Assembly (NCBI GenBank): GCA_028877215.1
Contig: JAPPFJ010000006.1
Coordinates: forward strand, 83,643-147,642
Length of the DNA: 64,000 nt
DNA from: Gemmatimonadota bacterium
GTDB lineage: Bacteria > Latescibacterota > UBA2968 > GCA-2709665
Direction: 5' to 3'
The notes under the pieces were generated by a model. That model worked only from the letters and a program-made list of their open reading frames with translations, made no database searches and was not told where the DNA came from. Made by a program: the position numbers and the translations under genes. Each line of letters starts with the position of its first letter. Position 1 is the stretch's first letter. Below, one piece after another: positions 19,301-28,000 of this stretch.

Positions 19301-19652
19301 CCGCTTTCCCCTCATCCGGGAGCTTATCATGGGATGGCCGCTGCCCCTCTTCTTCCAGAACGTCCAGGGCGAATTGTTCCTGGACATCGGCGGCGCCTTT
19401 GAACGAGACAGATGGCGCGACGGCTGGATCGCCCGCGACGGCGGATTTGAACTCAACGTGCCGCAGCACTTCCGCGACGGAGGGTCCAAACACGGGTTTG
19501 AGAAACCACAGATGGCCGCGGGGTACGGATTCGGCGTTCGGGTGAACCTGGGCTACTTCCTGTTTCGGTACGATCTGGCCTGGCCCACGGATTTCGCGCA
19601 GACCTACCTCCCCCACCAGTATTTCTCAATTGACATTACGGGGCACTTTTAG
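16395..19652 (+). CDS. Gluzincin-like peptidase / WD40-like propeller / outer-membrane barrel protein
   Basis: A 1085-residue exported protein. Signal peptide WVLLSGIVLFSCGIAMG; a peptidase MA-like domain over ~25-260 with the zinc motif HHELAH (His135, Glu136, His139) and a downstream Glu in WIAEGVAEYL; then a TolB-like propeller with repeated SPDGKQIAF-type blades to ~residue 580; a low-complexity Gln/Glu/Ala linker; and from ~710 a surface-antigen-like beta-barrel ending YFSIDITGHF. The start at 16395 is set by AAGGAG seven bases upstream. The same domain order is known from unannotated bacterial proteins (BamA-like barrel fused to PD40 repeats). It probably sits in the outer membrane with the peptidase and propeller in the periplasm. 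Codon usage changes sharply near 18430. Confidence 0.82.
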   Translation: MSRWVLLSGIVLFSCGIAMGQEYFGKNKVTYDDYDWHYLETEHFKIYFDKASQSAAEFAAKEAERSLVRLEKDLKYTLKDRYPIVIYNSHNGFSVTNITPTEQSEFTGGFTEFAQGRVVIPYTGSYADFRHVIHHELAHVVTLEMWTGGGWLGAMMTQAASLPPLWIAEGVAEYLSQGGWDRAADNFMRHATITGFVPGMMSLSGAFAYKGGQSVFVMIEEEYGKDKVAEFISSFRSARSVDKALKASVGEGVEELDEKWQLWLKRQYWNEINLHHPSEEVAKQLTEAGAGRGFYNIAPSFSPQGDKIAYVTERQGTFDIYLMSAIDGQDLGRLVEGERSSDFEGLFVLRPGITWSPDGKQIAFAAKSRNKNTLYTLDVRKKRVTKRFKFDLDGLFEPTWSPDGKQIAIVGLKDGWSDVYVVDVGDESLRRMTRDPYDEKHLDWSPDGKWIAISSDRPSADLSYDGSKDFEFGVYDVFVLKADGSEIRRVVESEVNDSHPTWGPDSQTLAFVSDRTGVGNIYIAHVDGSQMYPISNLLSGARYIDWSADGKKLAFTTFHRGGYDIFVMKDPRKQKRGMEDLPLTRYAKRLAGIEDRPFVELQRELQRERQQEQKAAAAVDSGGVAAREDTAAVVAAADRKVETWMSDQMALAAAEASGGDEAEAGTDTLETDGDRELTLRDWNREFTVNKYRVKLKPEFFGANAGFDTFYGVSSLLHLSLTDVMGDHRLIIQSGLSFSLKDSDLFLGYQNLKHQTNYYLSAFHTRLFFFDRGQLNADRYFGAEASLVRPFSRFSRMELGTRGIRISRERLERERYDNRWVRRGFTGSSLRGLSGTEVDSRGAVVSYLALVDDNSLMGGFGAVDGRRVRLGVEGSWAGMRFAALNVDLREYMLALDEYTFAFRLSGGTSFGQNKRVYFVGGVNNPVNPNFSTFANVDQDRIFFSSFVWPLRGVELFELAGDTYVLANAAFRFPLIRELIMGWPLPLFFQNVQGELFLDIGGAFERDRWRDGWIARDGGFELNVPQHFRDGGSKHGFEKPQMAAGYGFGVRVNLGYFLFRYDLAWPTDFAQTYLPHQYFSIDITGHF

Positions 19653-19767
19653 CAGCCCGGACGACTCAAGAACCGCGCTGGCGTATAATGCCGGTCCGCC
19701 TCTCCGCAAGTCCGGCGCGAAACCGTCTGGCGGTGCTTGAATTCGGAGTTTCGGGAGAACGTGTGAA

Positions 19768-20076
19768 TTGACGGCCAAAGACCACTACAGGGAAGGATTG
19801 AAGCTGATTTCCTCAGGCAGCCTGGACGGGGCCTTCGAGATGTTTCATAAGGCGCTGGAAGAAGATCCGGAGTTTTACATGGGGCATCTGGGCCTGGCGC
19901 AGGTCCTCGACAGGCAGGGAAAGGTCGATGAAGCGATTCTGCACGCGCGGGAAGCGATTCGGATCGCTCCGGAGGAGCCGCTTGCCCACACGAGTCTTTC
20001 GAGGCTCTACCAGCAGAAGGGCCTCATCGAAGAGGCGGAGGAGGCGATGGAGACGTCCCGGCGGTTGCAGTCCTGA
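19768..20076 (+). CDS. Small TPR protein
   Basis: A 102-residue protein made of about three tetratricopeptide repeats (AFEMFHKALEEDPEFYMGHL, DEAILHAREAIRIAPEEPLA, AEEAMETSRRLQS). The start is TTG at 19768, eight bases after GGGAGAA. There is no signal peptide, so a cytoplasmic protein-protein adaptor is likely. It lies 115 bases behind the giant peptidase/barrel gene and before a strong terminator, so the two may be co-transcribed. No specific partner is known. Confidence 0.75.
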   Translation: MTAKDHYREGLKLISSGSLDGAFEMFHKALEEDPEFYMGHLGLAQVLDRQGKVDEAILHAREAIRIAPEEPLAHTSLSRLYQQKGLIEEAEEAMETSRRLQS

Positions 20077-20105
20077 TCGCAGGAAGAAGGGAGTTGGCAT
20101 CTGCA

Positions 20106-20138
20106 CGGCGCGGACACATGGTTCGTGCCGTTTTTTTT
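20106..20138 (+). terminator. Intrinsic terminator after the TPR gene
   Basis: CGGCGCG (20106-20112) pairs with CGTGCCG (20124-20130), with one G-U pair and an 11-base loop, and is followed immediately by eight T. It closes the plus-strand unit just before the convergent minus-strand accessory region. Confidence 0.75.
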
Positions 20139-20212
20139 CTCCACCTGTCGTCACTGCATTCAACCCTTTAACTGCACGCACTCCGACAGGCTCCTGGGCT
20201 TTCTCGCGTGGC

Positions 20213-21229
20213 TCACTTTGCCCTGACTTCGACCCGGTGAGACAGCAAGGCTTTCTCCATATCCAACAAAGCGTCTTCCTCAAGGGATTTAATCTCAAGA
20301 AGTCGCCCATGAAGTCTTGTAAGCGTCTGTCGCAGCGCTTTAACCTGCGCCTTGAAGCAGAGGTTTCTAAAGACGAGCCACTTTTGTGTAATTTTACGCA
20401 AGTTTTCCCCAATTCGCGCAAATTTCGGCTCGTGCAGATGTTCAGCGATCAAGCAAAGAAATCGTCCATGGCCATCTCTTTCGATGATGGTGTCTCGCAG
20501 TTGAGTATGCAACTGTTGCAGGCATTTACGTGCTTTATTTGTTTCCAATTCCTTCCAGCGAATCAGATCGTCTGAGAGCACTTGCAACGCATTCAGTCCT
20601 ACAAAGCTCTCGGGTGCGGATACGCACGAATGTAGCATTAAACCTATATTCCTCATGATGGCGTTAAAGAGCTGCTGTGCTTGCAACTTCGGACGAGAGT
20701 CAGGGGGGTGCAACTCCAACCATTGGTAGTCCAGATCAGACTCTAACTTCCAGGCGACCTTGAAATCAGAAAGCGACAGGTCGCCGCGAAACCGAACTAT
20801 CCACGACGGATCGACCAGATGAACAGTCTGCAGCCGATCGTCAAATCCTGCCAGAATGACATAGTGGTTGGAATGGTGACCTAAGCCAGGATAGTAGTGA
20901 GTCTCCAGTTGGCAAGTGTCCATGAGCGCCGCGATCGGGTCTCCGGTCTCGATTCGCGCTCTTACCATGCGCCAGGCGACGTCTACATCTCGTTCTCTAA
21001 GCTGCGAAGCACGAATTCCGAACTGTCTCAACCGTTCACCTGGGGAAACACTGCGGGAGGTCGCGTTAATTATACCGTCATTTCGTCGTTCATAGAGAAA
21101 GAACCATTCGGTATGAATAATAAGTGGCGTTTCGTAGCCGTAAAATCTGAGTAACGCGTCCATTGCAACATAGTCGCACGGGTAATGTTCACATTCGCTA
21201 AATGGAACCGCTAATTTCAGCCGTTTCAT
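20213..21229 (-). CDS. BtrH-like acyltransferase (C39-like fold N-terminus)
   Basis: A 338-residue protein whose N-terminal half matches the BtrH_N family, named after the butirosin enzyme that moves an acyl group from an acyl carrier protein to an amine. Visible residues: Cys18 in HYPCDYVAMDALLRFYGY, His122 in GHHSNHYVILAGFDD and Asp140 in HLVDPSW, a Cys-His-Asp set in the right order. The C-terminal half is helical. GGAGG lies five bases before the ATG. It is the last gene of the minus-strand accessory region, 30 bases after a broken formyltransferase gene. Its last ~75 residues align without gaps to a remnant next to the acyl carrier protein gene at 33342. The acceptor is unknown; peptide, amine or sugar are all possible. 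Confidence 0.75.
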   Translation of the reverse strand: MKRLKLAVPFSECEHYPCDYVAMDALLRFYGYETPLIIHTEWFFLYERRNDGIINATSRSVSPGERLRQFGIRASQLRERDVDVAWRMVRARIETGDPIAALMDTCQLETHYYPGLGHHSNHYVILAGFDDRLQTVHLVDPSWIVRFRGDLSLSDFKVAWKLESDLDYQWLELHPPDSRPKLQAQQLFNAIMRNIGLMLHSCVSAPESFVGLNALQVLSDDLIRWKELETNKARKCLQQLHTQLRDTIIERDGHGRFLCLIAEHLHEPKFARIGENLRKITQKWLVFRNLCFKAQVKALRQTLTRLHGRLLEIKSLEEDALLDMEKALLSHRVEVRAK

Positions 21230-21258
21230 AATTTCCTCCGGGGTCTATTAAGCAGTTG

Positions 21259-22180
21259 TTACGGTGTCTTGTCTATATGAAATTGCCGTCCCTTCCTGAA
21301 AACATCCATTGCCAATTCAATTGGAATTGGCAAGCTTTCACTTGACATCACCGCGTATTTCGGTACTTCGAGATAACCATCGCCGGTTTTCACTATTATG
21401 GAGTTTGAGGGGCAGATACCCCTCATTATAGTACCCGGTGCTTCGAAGCCAGGCTCGTTTATGCATCGAGCTTGTAGAAAACAGCACCGAACGCCGTCAT
21501 TCATGGAAAACGCAGGAAAATGAGGCGGTAACGCTCTGATCAAGTTGTAAATCGCCTGAATACTCTTTCGCCAATCTGCAGCGACGTCCTCCTCACCTAA
21601 CCTCCCGTAGTAAGTAGCCGATCATGCATCCTGTTTTCTCCCGCGAACCGACCCACTGGCGATCTGCGGGACCAGTTCATCAAGCAAACGTCCGCCGGTT
21701 CGGCAAAGTTTCATCGTAACCGTGCGCAGCGTATCGATTTCCGAATTTGAGTAGACGTAATCCTGAACGGGTATTTCGCCTGTGTCTATGGCCCCGATCC
21801 ATCCTATGGATTGTTACTCCACTATGTAGTTCACCGTTTATAATCTGCCATTCTACCGGCTGAGGTCCTCGATAGGCTGGCAGATAGGAACCGTGAATAT
21901 TAATAGCGCCAAGACCTGGCAGCCGAAGGATACGAATGGGCAAAATGAGAGGAAACCCTGCAGAGACGATAAGATCGACACTCAATTTCCTTAGGAAAGA
22001 GCCATATTCCCTTCCTTTCGTTCGAGTCACAGTACACAGGTCAATTCGTCCTGTCCTGGCCGCCGCAGCCAAACCTGTATTTCCCGGTTGTGTAACAACT
22101 CCCACAACACTTGTGGTTGCGACCAGAAGCTTGAGAAAGCACAACCCCCATTGACCGGTACCGAGAAATGCTACTCTCAT
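21259..22180 (-). pseudogene. Methionyl-tRNA-formyltransferase-like gene broken by frameshift and stop
   Basis: From ATG at 22180 (GGGGAAA upstream) the frame encodes MRVAFLGTGQWGLCFLKLLV and the formyl-folate site region GLGAINIHGSYLPAYRGPQP, typical of formyltransferases. At about 21800 one base is missing: the frame leaves HRMD and must shift to continue AIDTGEIPVQDYVYS. That second frame meets a TGA near 21630, after GRKQDA, and then resumes SATYYGRLGEEDVAADWRK through IYNLIRALPPHFPAFS, the family C-terminal domain, to the stop at 21259. So one full-length gene carries two lesions. The intact form would transfer formyl groups from a folate to an amine, in this setting perhaps an amino sugar or peptide. 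A sequencing error could explain one lesion, less easily both. Confidence 0.8.
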
Positions 22181-22530
22181 ATCGATATTTCCCCGAAACA
22201 TCGCCTCATGTTTGTTCAGATAGGCGATAGTCGAAAAAAAATAACTAATTCATGAATCGACGGATAATGGATTTTACGGAAGCAGAAAGAGCTTCCGGAT
22301 GAAACGAGAAACGAGAGAGCAAGGGCGGTGACGGATTTGGCGAGTTCACGCCGTCTGTATGGTGTGTGCCGGGAATACGATAGCACCGTGGCGTCAGGTT
22401 GCCCCGAATCCCGCTGTCGAAAGCACGAACGTCTCCCTGGCCACTGGTCGTCTCGATGCAAACGTGAAGGCGAGGTCAGCACGTCAATGGATTATCGAAC
22501 ACCTTTTGCCGGTTTCGAGAGTTATGTGGG
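22181..22530. other. Gap without recognisable gene
   Basis: About 350 bases between the formyltransferase remnant and the kelch gene. Short open frames exist on both strands, but they lack ribosome binding sites and protein-like composition. A 5'-side AT-rich stretch at 22215-22260 could hold a promoter for the broken gene. I see nothing else. Confidence 0.4.
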
Positions 22531-23643
22531 CTAAGGCGTGAAGATGAAAATCTGATCCGTAATCGACTCAGGAGAATGACCGCCATCCGTGGTCTTCAAT
22601 CCGCCGGCGATAAGGACGCGGCCGTCATCGAGGAGCGTAACCGTCTGCCCGGATCGCCACGGTCCTATGTTGTGTCCCGTAGGGGAAAATACCTGGGTGT
22701 CCGGATTATACAGTGCGAAATTGCCGTTGTCCCGGTGGATGAAAAACACCCTGCCGGACGGCAGCAGCAGGGCGGCTAAGGGATCCATTACGGAAGTTCC
22801 GGCGGGCGAGAAGGTGTTTGTCTCGGGGTCGTAGATCTCGACCGTCAGTGCGCGACGCCCGTCTCGCCTGTACCCGCCGACGATCATTACCCTGCCGTCC
22901 TGAAGGAGCACCGCCTTATGGAGTATGCGGTCGACGTGCAGGCTGCCTGCCTCGGAAAAGGCTTTGGACGAGGGATCAAAGATGAAATTCCGTCCCGGCA
23001 ACCATTCCCCTGCGAAAGGTTGTCCTCCAACGATCAGCACGCGGCCGTCCTTCAACAAAGTCGCCGTATGGCCATATCCGGGATGGTCCATCGCGAATGT
23101 GTCGGAAAGTGTGCCTGTAGCGGGATCGAAAACACGCCATCGTCCACCCCCGGGGTGCCCGCTGAGTAGGAGGACCTCTCCGTTGGGCAACACAGTGGCA
23201 GTCTCGGTCCCGACCGAAAAGGGTGCGTCTGCAACGGCGTCGAATCTGCCGGAATGAGGTTCGTACTTCTCAATGGGGAGTCTAAGGGAACTGGATATAA
23301 TCAGGACCCGACCGTCGGAAAGCAATATTCCGTGGTCCTTGCTGCGACTGGCGTTCATGTTTCCGGTTCGCGTTGAGATCCCGGTTTCAGGATCGAAAAT
23401 CTCCGCGCTGACAATAAGATCCTGCTTTATAACACCTTCTCCGGCAGGAGGTAGTGCCGCGTTGCCGCCGGCAATCAGGACCTTGCCATTCTGCAATAGT
23501 GTCGCGACATGCAGATTCCGGGGTCGAGTCAGATTTCCAACCTCGTGGAGACCCCGTTCAAGGTCCGGCATCATCACCGAATCGCTTCCGCAAGCCCAGA
23601 ACGTTGAGATCCCCAACAATGCTATTACGAATCGGGCTGTCAT
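22531..23643 (-). CDS. Kelch/galactose-oxidase-like propeller lipoprotein
   Basis: A 370-residue exported protein whose N-terminus (VIALLGISTFWACGSDS) looks like a lipoprotein signal, with Cys18 as the acylation site. About seven blades follow with the kelch-type pattern LLQNGKVLIAGG, LLSDGRVLIISS, LKDGRVLIVGGQ, LLQDGRVMIVGGY and LLDDGRVLIAGGL, so it folds as a beta-propeller closing near the C-terminus. GGAGG lies six bases upstream of the ATG. It may be a surface or periplasmic binding scaffold; the catalytic Tyr-Cys pair of galactose oxidase is not identifiable. It stands alone, with 500-bp gene-poor sequence upstream. Confidence 0.8.
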   Translation of the reverse strand: MTARFVIALLGISTFWACGSDSVMMPDLERGLHEVGNLTRPRNLHVATLLQNGKVLIAGGNAALPPAGEGVIKQDLIVSAEIFDPETGISTRTGNMNASRSKDHGILLSDGRVLIISSSLRLPIEKYEPHSGRFDAVADAPFSVGTETATVLPNGEVLLLSGHPGGGRWRVFDPATGTLSDTFAMDHPGYGHTATLLKDGRVLIVGGQPFAGEWLPGRNFIFDPSSKAFSEAGSLHVDRILHKAVLLQDGRVMIVGGYRRDGRRALTVEIYDPETNTFSPAGTSVMDPLAALLLPSGRVFFIHRDNGNFALYNPDTQVFSPTGHNIGPWRSGQTVTLLDDGRVLIAGGLKTTDGGHSPESITDQIFIFTP

Positions 23644-24146
23644 CTTTATCCTCCGTGTCTTGTGTCTTTCAGTGAGTCTTCTACGCGAGGCGCCTGGCGA
23701 GGCAGGCAGACTCGAATTTCCGCCCCACCTTCAAACCGGCTTCCTCACTGCTCGGGTTGGGACTCGGTCCTGCCATTCTTTTCAGTAATGTCAATTGGCG
23801 TATATATCCTGAATCCTGTAGCGCGGCTAATCCGTCTCTCGTGGGTCTGCGTTTCTTTCTGGCCCGATGGGTAAATCAGCGTGCCGTTACTCGGGGTCGT
23901 CGTCTCTCCAGGTTCCGACGAACCGTTCCGGCGTACACTTACCTTGATTCGTCATTTTTCGGGGACGTTAATTCGAAGTTGTGCGGGTTAATAAAGGCGA
24001 TTAGACTGCGGATTACCAGGATACACCAGGTCACTGGACGTGAGCGGAAAAAATGTCGTTCCTTACGACCTTTTCAGCCCGTTTTGGAAAGTTTCGTCGC
24101 GGTGCCGCGTTGCGGTTTCTGCGGAATTAAGGCTAAGCCGTCCAGG
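23644..24146. other. Gene-poor interval
   Basis: About 500 bases of mixed composition with only short, poorly supported frames on both strands. Imperfect direct repeats of the type GTGTCTT occur near 23655-23670 and a short GGCGAGGCAGGC run near 23698. It probably carries the kelch promoter on its left side. No RNA gene is seen. Confidence 0.4.
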
Positions 24147-24299
24147 TTATCCATAAATAGGTCGAATTAATGGCTTGTTACCACAATTCTCGGATTGGGA
24201 CGTATTGTCCTCAACGGTGAATTGATCCACGAATATCCGCCAGTCTTCGTGTAATGTTGGACCACGTATGATAGAGTCATCTCTCTCGGGATCCAACAT
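24147..24299 (-). CDS. Candidate 50-residue peptide gene
   Basis: The minus-strand frame from ATG at 24299 begins two bases after the stop of the 202-residue gene and ends TAA at 24147. The product starts MLDPERDDSIIRGPTLHEDW and ends NCGNKPLIRPIYG: an acidic N-terminal two thirds, one Cys and a short basic, Pro-containing tail. No strong ribosome binding site is present, so expression would depend on coupling. It could be a small peptide precursor, or the out-of-frame tail of the upstream gene. I do not recognise it. Confidence 0.3.
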   Translation of the reverse strand: MLDPERDDSIIRGPTLHEDWRIFVDQFTVEDNTSQSENCGNKPLIRPIYG

Positions 24300-24301
24300 A
24301 G

Positions 24302-24910
24302 CTATACACCTACACCACAGTTACTTGTGGCTCTCCGCCGCAACGTCATGGAGAAAATGTGCATCCCGGGATTGTATGGGAGTTCAATGGTGACGAGGGG
24401 TTTACATGAGCGAACCGGCACCGTCTGCATCCAGATGCCGTAGATGAGATCGAGTTTGTCCGTATAGACGTGGCGAGCCGGAAGGTGGAATCCCGTGCAC
24501 TGAATGGCCACGCGTTCACCGTATTTCAAGTCGTGGCCACGGCGCCACGAACTCAGGCCCAGGAATGCTACTTCACTCACGCCATCTGAGAATAAGAAAC
24601 GAACTGTATCCTCCAGACTGGTGCCGCCAGACACACCCAGCAGATGGAGACTCTCGTATGGGAGTCCTGGGACCTGAATACGCTGCCCTTCGAGAGAAAC
24701 GATGTTCCTGGCGCCATTTCGCTTATCGGGAAAGCTGAACAACACGTCATCGCATTTCATGATTGAATTGGAAGACGGCAGGTCCTCTGCGGGATAGGTA
24801 CGGCCCGTTCCAGCAAAATCACCGTCGGTACGATCCTCGTCGGAAGAAATCCCGTCCTGGTTAAAGTACGGAGACAGGTCCAGTAATTCAAAAACGTCGT
24901 GTTGAGGCAT
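24302..24910 (-). CDS. Lone carbohydrate-binding-like beta-sandwich protein
   Basis: A 202-residue protein with no signal peptide. It matches a beta-sandwich segment that I know as an accessory domain of bacterial glycoside hydrolases: the typical order is LDLSPYFNQDGISSDEDR, DGDFAGTGRTYPAEDLP, VLFSFPDKRNGARNIV, and YESLHLLGVSGGTSLED followed by a strand and LGLSSWR. In those enzymes it is an appendage; here it is the whole protein. The last residues (RRRATSNCGVGV) look unconserved. It sits 125 bases after the RND exporter gene on the same strand. A sugar-binding role is inferred from the family; a metabolite- or peptide-binding role in this island is equally possible. Confidence 0.6.
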   Translation of the reverse strand: MPQHDVFELLDLSPYFNQDGISSDEDRTDGDFAGTGRTYPAEDLPSSNSIMKCDDVLFSFPDKRNGARNIVSLEGQRIQVPGLPYESLHLLGVSGGTSLEDTVRFLFSDGVSEVAFLGLSSWRRGHDLKYGERVAIQCTGFHLPARHVYTDKLDLIYGIWMQTVPVRSCKPLVTIELPYNPGMHIFSMTLRRRATSNCGVGV

Positions 24911-25034
24911 TGGAGAACGTCCTTCCTGAACAGAGTCTTTGAGAGCAACGTGCTACGGAAATACCGGAACCTCTGGCGGGTTGTTTAGACCTCTGCGCCA
25001 GAAGAGACTTCCTTCGACGTTACCAGGGTGCGAT

Positions 25035-28000
25035 TTATAACCCGGTCCCGCTTGACGCCGGGCGACGCAAAGAGGCACGCGGAACCATACAAATTGGAAC
25101 CACGATAACGAGCAAAAACGATGAAACCACCAGCCCGCCAGACGTACCAATGGCAAGAGTGTACCAGGCATCGGCGCGGTCGCCGTGCAGCATCAGGGGC
25201 AGAAAACCCGCAACGGTCGTCAGCGTGGTGATGAAGATGGGTCGCAAACGCTGAAAGGCAGCCCGGACGGCCGCGTCCATAGGAGACGATGGTCGCGCCT
25301 GCAATGTACAGGAGATGTTATGGACAAGCAGAATGGCATTGTTCACCGAAATACCCATCAGAAGCAACAAGGAGGCATAACCGCCTATGTTAAAGGACGC
25401 GCCGGACAGGTAGATGCCGACTCCGACCCCAATGAGGGCCATTGGCAGGGCGAACAATACCAGAATTGGCCGGGTCCAGGACTCGAAAAGAGCGGACGTT
25501 ATCATCCAGACAAGCAGCACCGAGAGCAGCACGATTAAGGCCAGTTCCTTTCTCTTATCTTCAGTGAAATCCCGCCAGGCATAGCCCGTGCGCAGGCTAT
25601 ACCCGTAAGGTAATCGCTCCTGTGCTATCACGTCCTCAACTACCTTATAGGAATATTGGTAATCTCCAATGACACTGAAACCTACCTCTTTGAGGTAACG
25701 CTGGTTGTCCCGCTCGATTGTCGATCGCGTGAGCTGCTTTTCCAGACGGCTGACGTCGCCTATTCGGGCGGCGTGTCCGTCCAGCCGGACCTGGCTCAGC
25801 CGATGCAGGTTCGTTTGGCCTTGCGATGACACCGAAATGGCAGCCGGAATTTCCTGACCGGCCACTGACACGCGTCGAACGGACGAGCCCTCATCCAGGC
25901 GGGTTTGTATTTCGTCCACGACCTCGGCGTGATCCACGCCCAGGCGGGTCGTCTTCGAATGGTCAATCACGGCCAGCATTTCATACCGGGGCGGTCCGTA
26001 AGTGCGGTCAATCTGAACATCCCGGATTCTCCGCGATCGACGCTCCTTCAATCGCCGCGCGATCCCTTCGGCAATATCTCCCACATGCCGCAAGTTGTAT
26101 CCACGTATCTCCAGTTGTCTGGTCACACCGGCAGTACCGCCGAGAGACTTTCCCAGCGGGTCCAGGTCTTGGCCCCAAACACGGTATCCGACTCCGCCGA
26201 TATTCTCTCCGTACGCGACAAGGTGTTCATAGATCGGATAGAGAATCGCCGAACTCTTATGTTCATCCTTCAGCAGGATCTGAATGAATCCAAACCGGCC
26301 GGAGCTCTGCGTGATGATTCCTTTGATGAAAGGGGAAAAACTGAACAGCTGCTTCTCCACTCCCTTAAACAGCCCATCGAGCCTGCTTATGTGCGCATTA
26401 AAGGGCATCTCGAGAAATACGACAAGGGAGTATTCCTCCTTTATTTCGTTCATTATATGTCTGTTCGGCGGTTCCTGCACCCTTGTGGCCGCGTTTCGGA
26501 ACAGATAGTAGGTTGCGCCCCCTAAAGTTAGATTGAGCGCCGGTTTGACGGACACAACAGCCGGATTGCCCCACACGTTGTTGTAGAGGCGTGCGGCCCA
26601 ATCGGAAAGAAGCCTCCACGACGAAGGCGGTGATTTTTCTTCTTCATAAGTCACGCGGCTTATTGCACTCGATGCGGCCTTCGTCTCCCTCTCATTGAGC
26701 CAGTTCATGAATTCCTTCCGCGTTTCGACCTTTGAGGCCGATGTGTACTCTTCCTCCGCATACGCCTGGCTCTGCCCCACCTCGTCCGGAAGGAGCCATA
26801 TGGGAAAGCCCACCATCCATGCCAGGAGAGCCAGTACCCAGAATCGGTGCCGCAGGCAATAGCTGAGAGCCCCCTGATAGAATCTGAACATGGGATCCAC
26901 CTTCCCATCAGCAGACTCCATCGGACGCCTGCTCCGGTAGAAGAAAGTGGGAATCGCAACCAGGGCAATCACGAGGGCGAATACTAGGGTTAAGCCAAGA
27001 GACACGGCAAGGGGCTGGAAATAACGCTGCAGGTCTTCGGAGAGAAAAAACACCGGTACAAAGGCGCCAAGAGTCGTGAGATTGGAAGCCGCAATGGGGT
27101 ACATAACGTAATGCAGCCCCTGCACCACGGCATCTTTCAGGTCGACGTCAGACACGCGCTCCTCAACGCTCCGCAGGACGTAGTCGTATACCACAATGGC
27201 GTTGTCAACACACACTCCAAAACCGATCGTAAAACCAGCAAGTGTCACCAGGTTCAGGCGCAATCCAAAAAGGAAAAACAGACTGAATGCCCCCAACGCG
27301 GACAGCAGGACAGAAGTGAGGATCAAGACCACAGTATGGAAGCGTTTGAATACCCCAGCCAGCACCAGGCAGATGAGCGCTATGGAGACAACTGAACGGC
27401 GAAGGAGGAACTTAAGTTCTGCGTGGACCTCGGCGCCCGCGTTGTTCAATACGGTTATCTCGACCCCCTCCGGCATATACCCGGAAAGTTCGGTTATCTC
27501 GTCGGAGACCCGACGGGAGGTGCGGATCATATCGCTGGCGTACGCCCTCTCGACGCGGACGGCTACTGCGTTGCGTCCATTGATACGGAACACGACATCG
27601 GCATCCCGGTACCTGTACCGGACGTTGGCCACGTCGCCCAGGAGGACGCGAGGACTTTTTCCGGCACCCTGCAAAGGAATCCGCCTTATCGCATCCAGGT
27701 TCTCAAAACCGCCCACTATCTGTATGCTGCTAAGAGCGCCATGCGTCTCATTCGCGTCGAGGGAACGGGTTTGCATTCCCCGCGCAGCCAGGGCGACGCT
27801 CAACCGTTTCATATCGATGCCCCGGCCCCGGGCAACGGACTTATCCATCTCGATCAATACACCCGGTTCGCCTCCGCCGTGTACTGATACGGCCTTGACA
27901 CCGGGGATGGCTAACAGCGGAAGGCGAACCCGCTCCTGAACCAGTCTCCGCAGTACCGAAGGATCCTCTTGCCCGTGGACGTAGCAGACGAAAAAACCGC

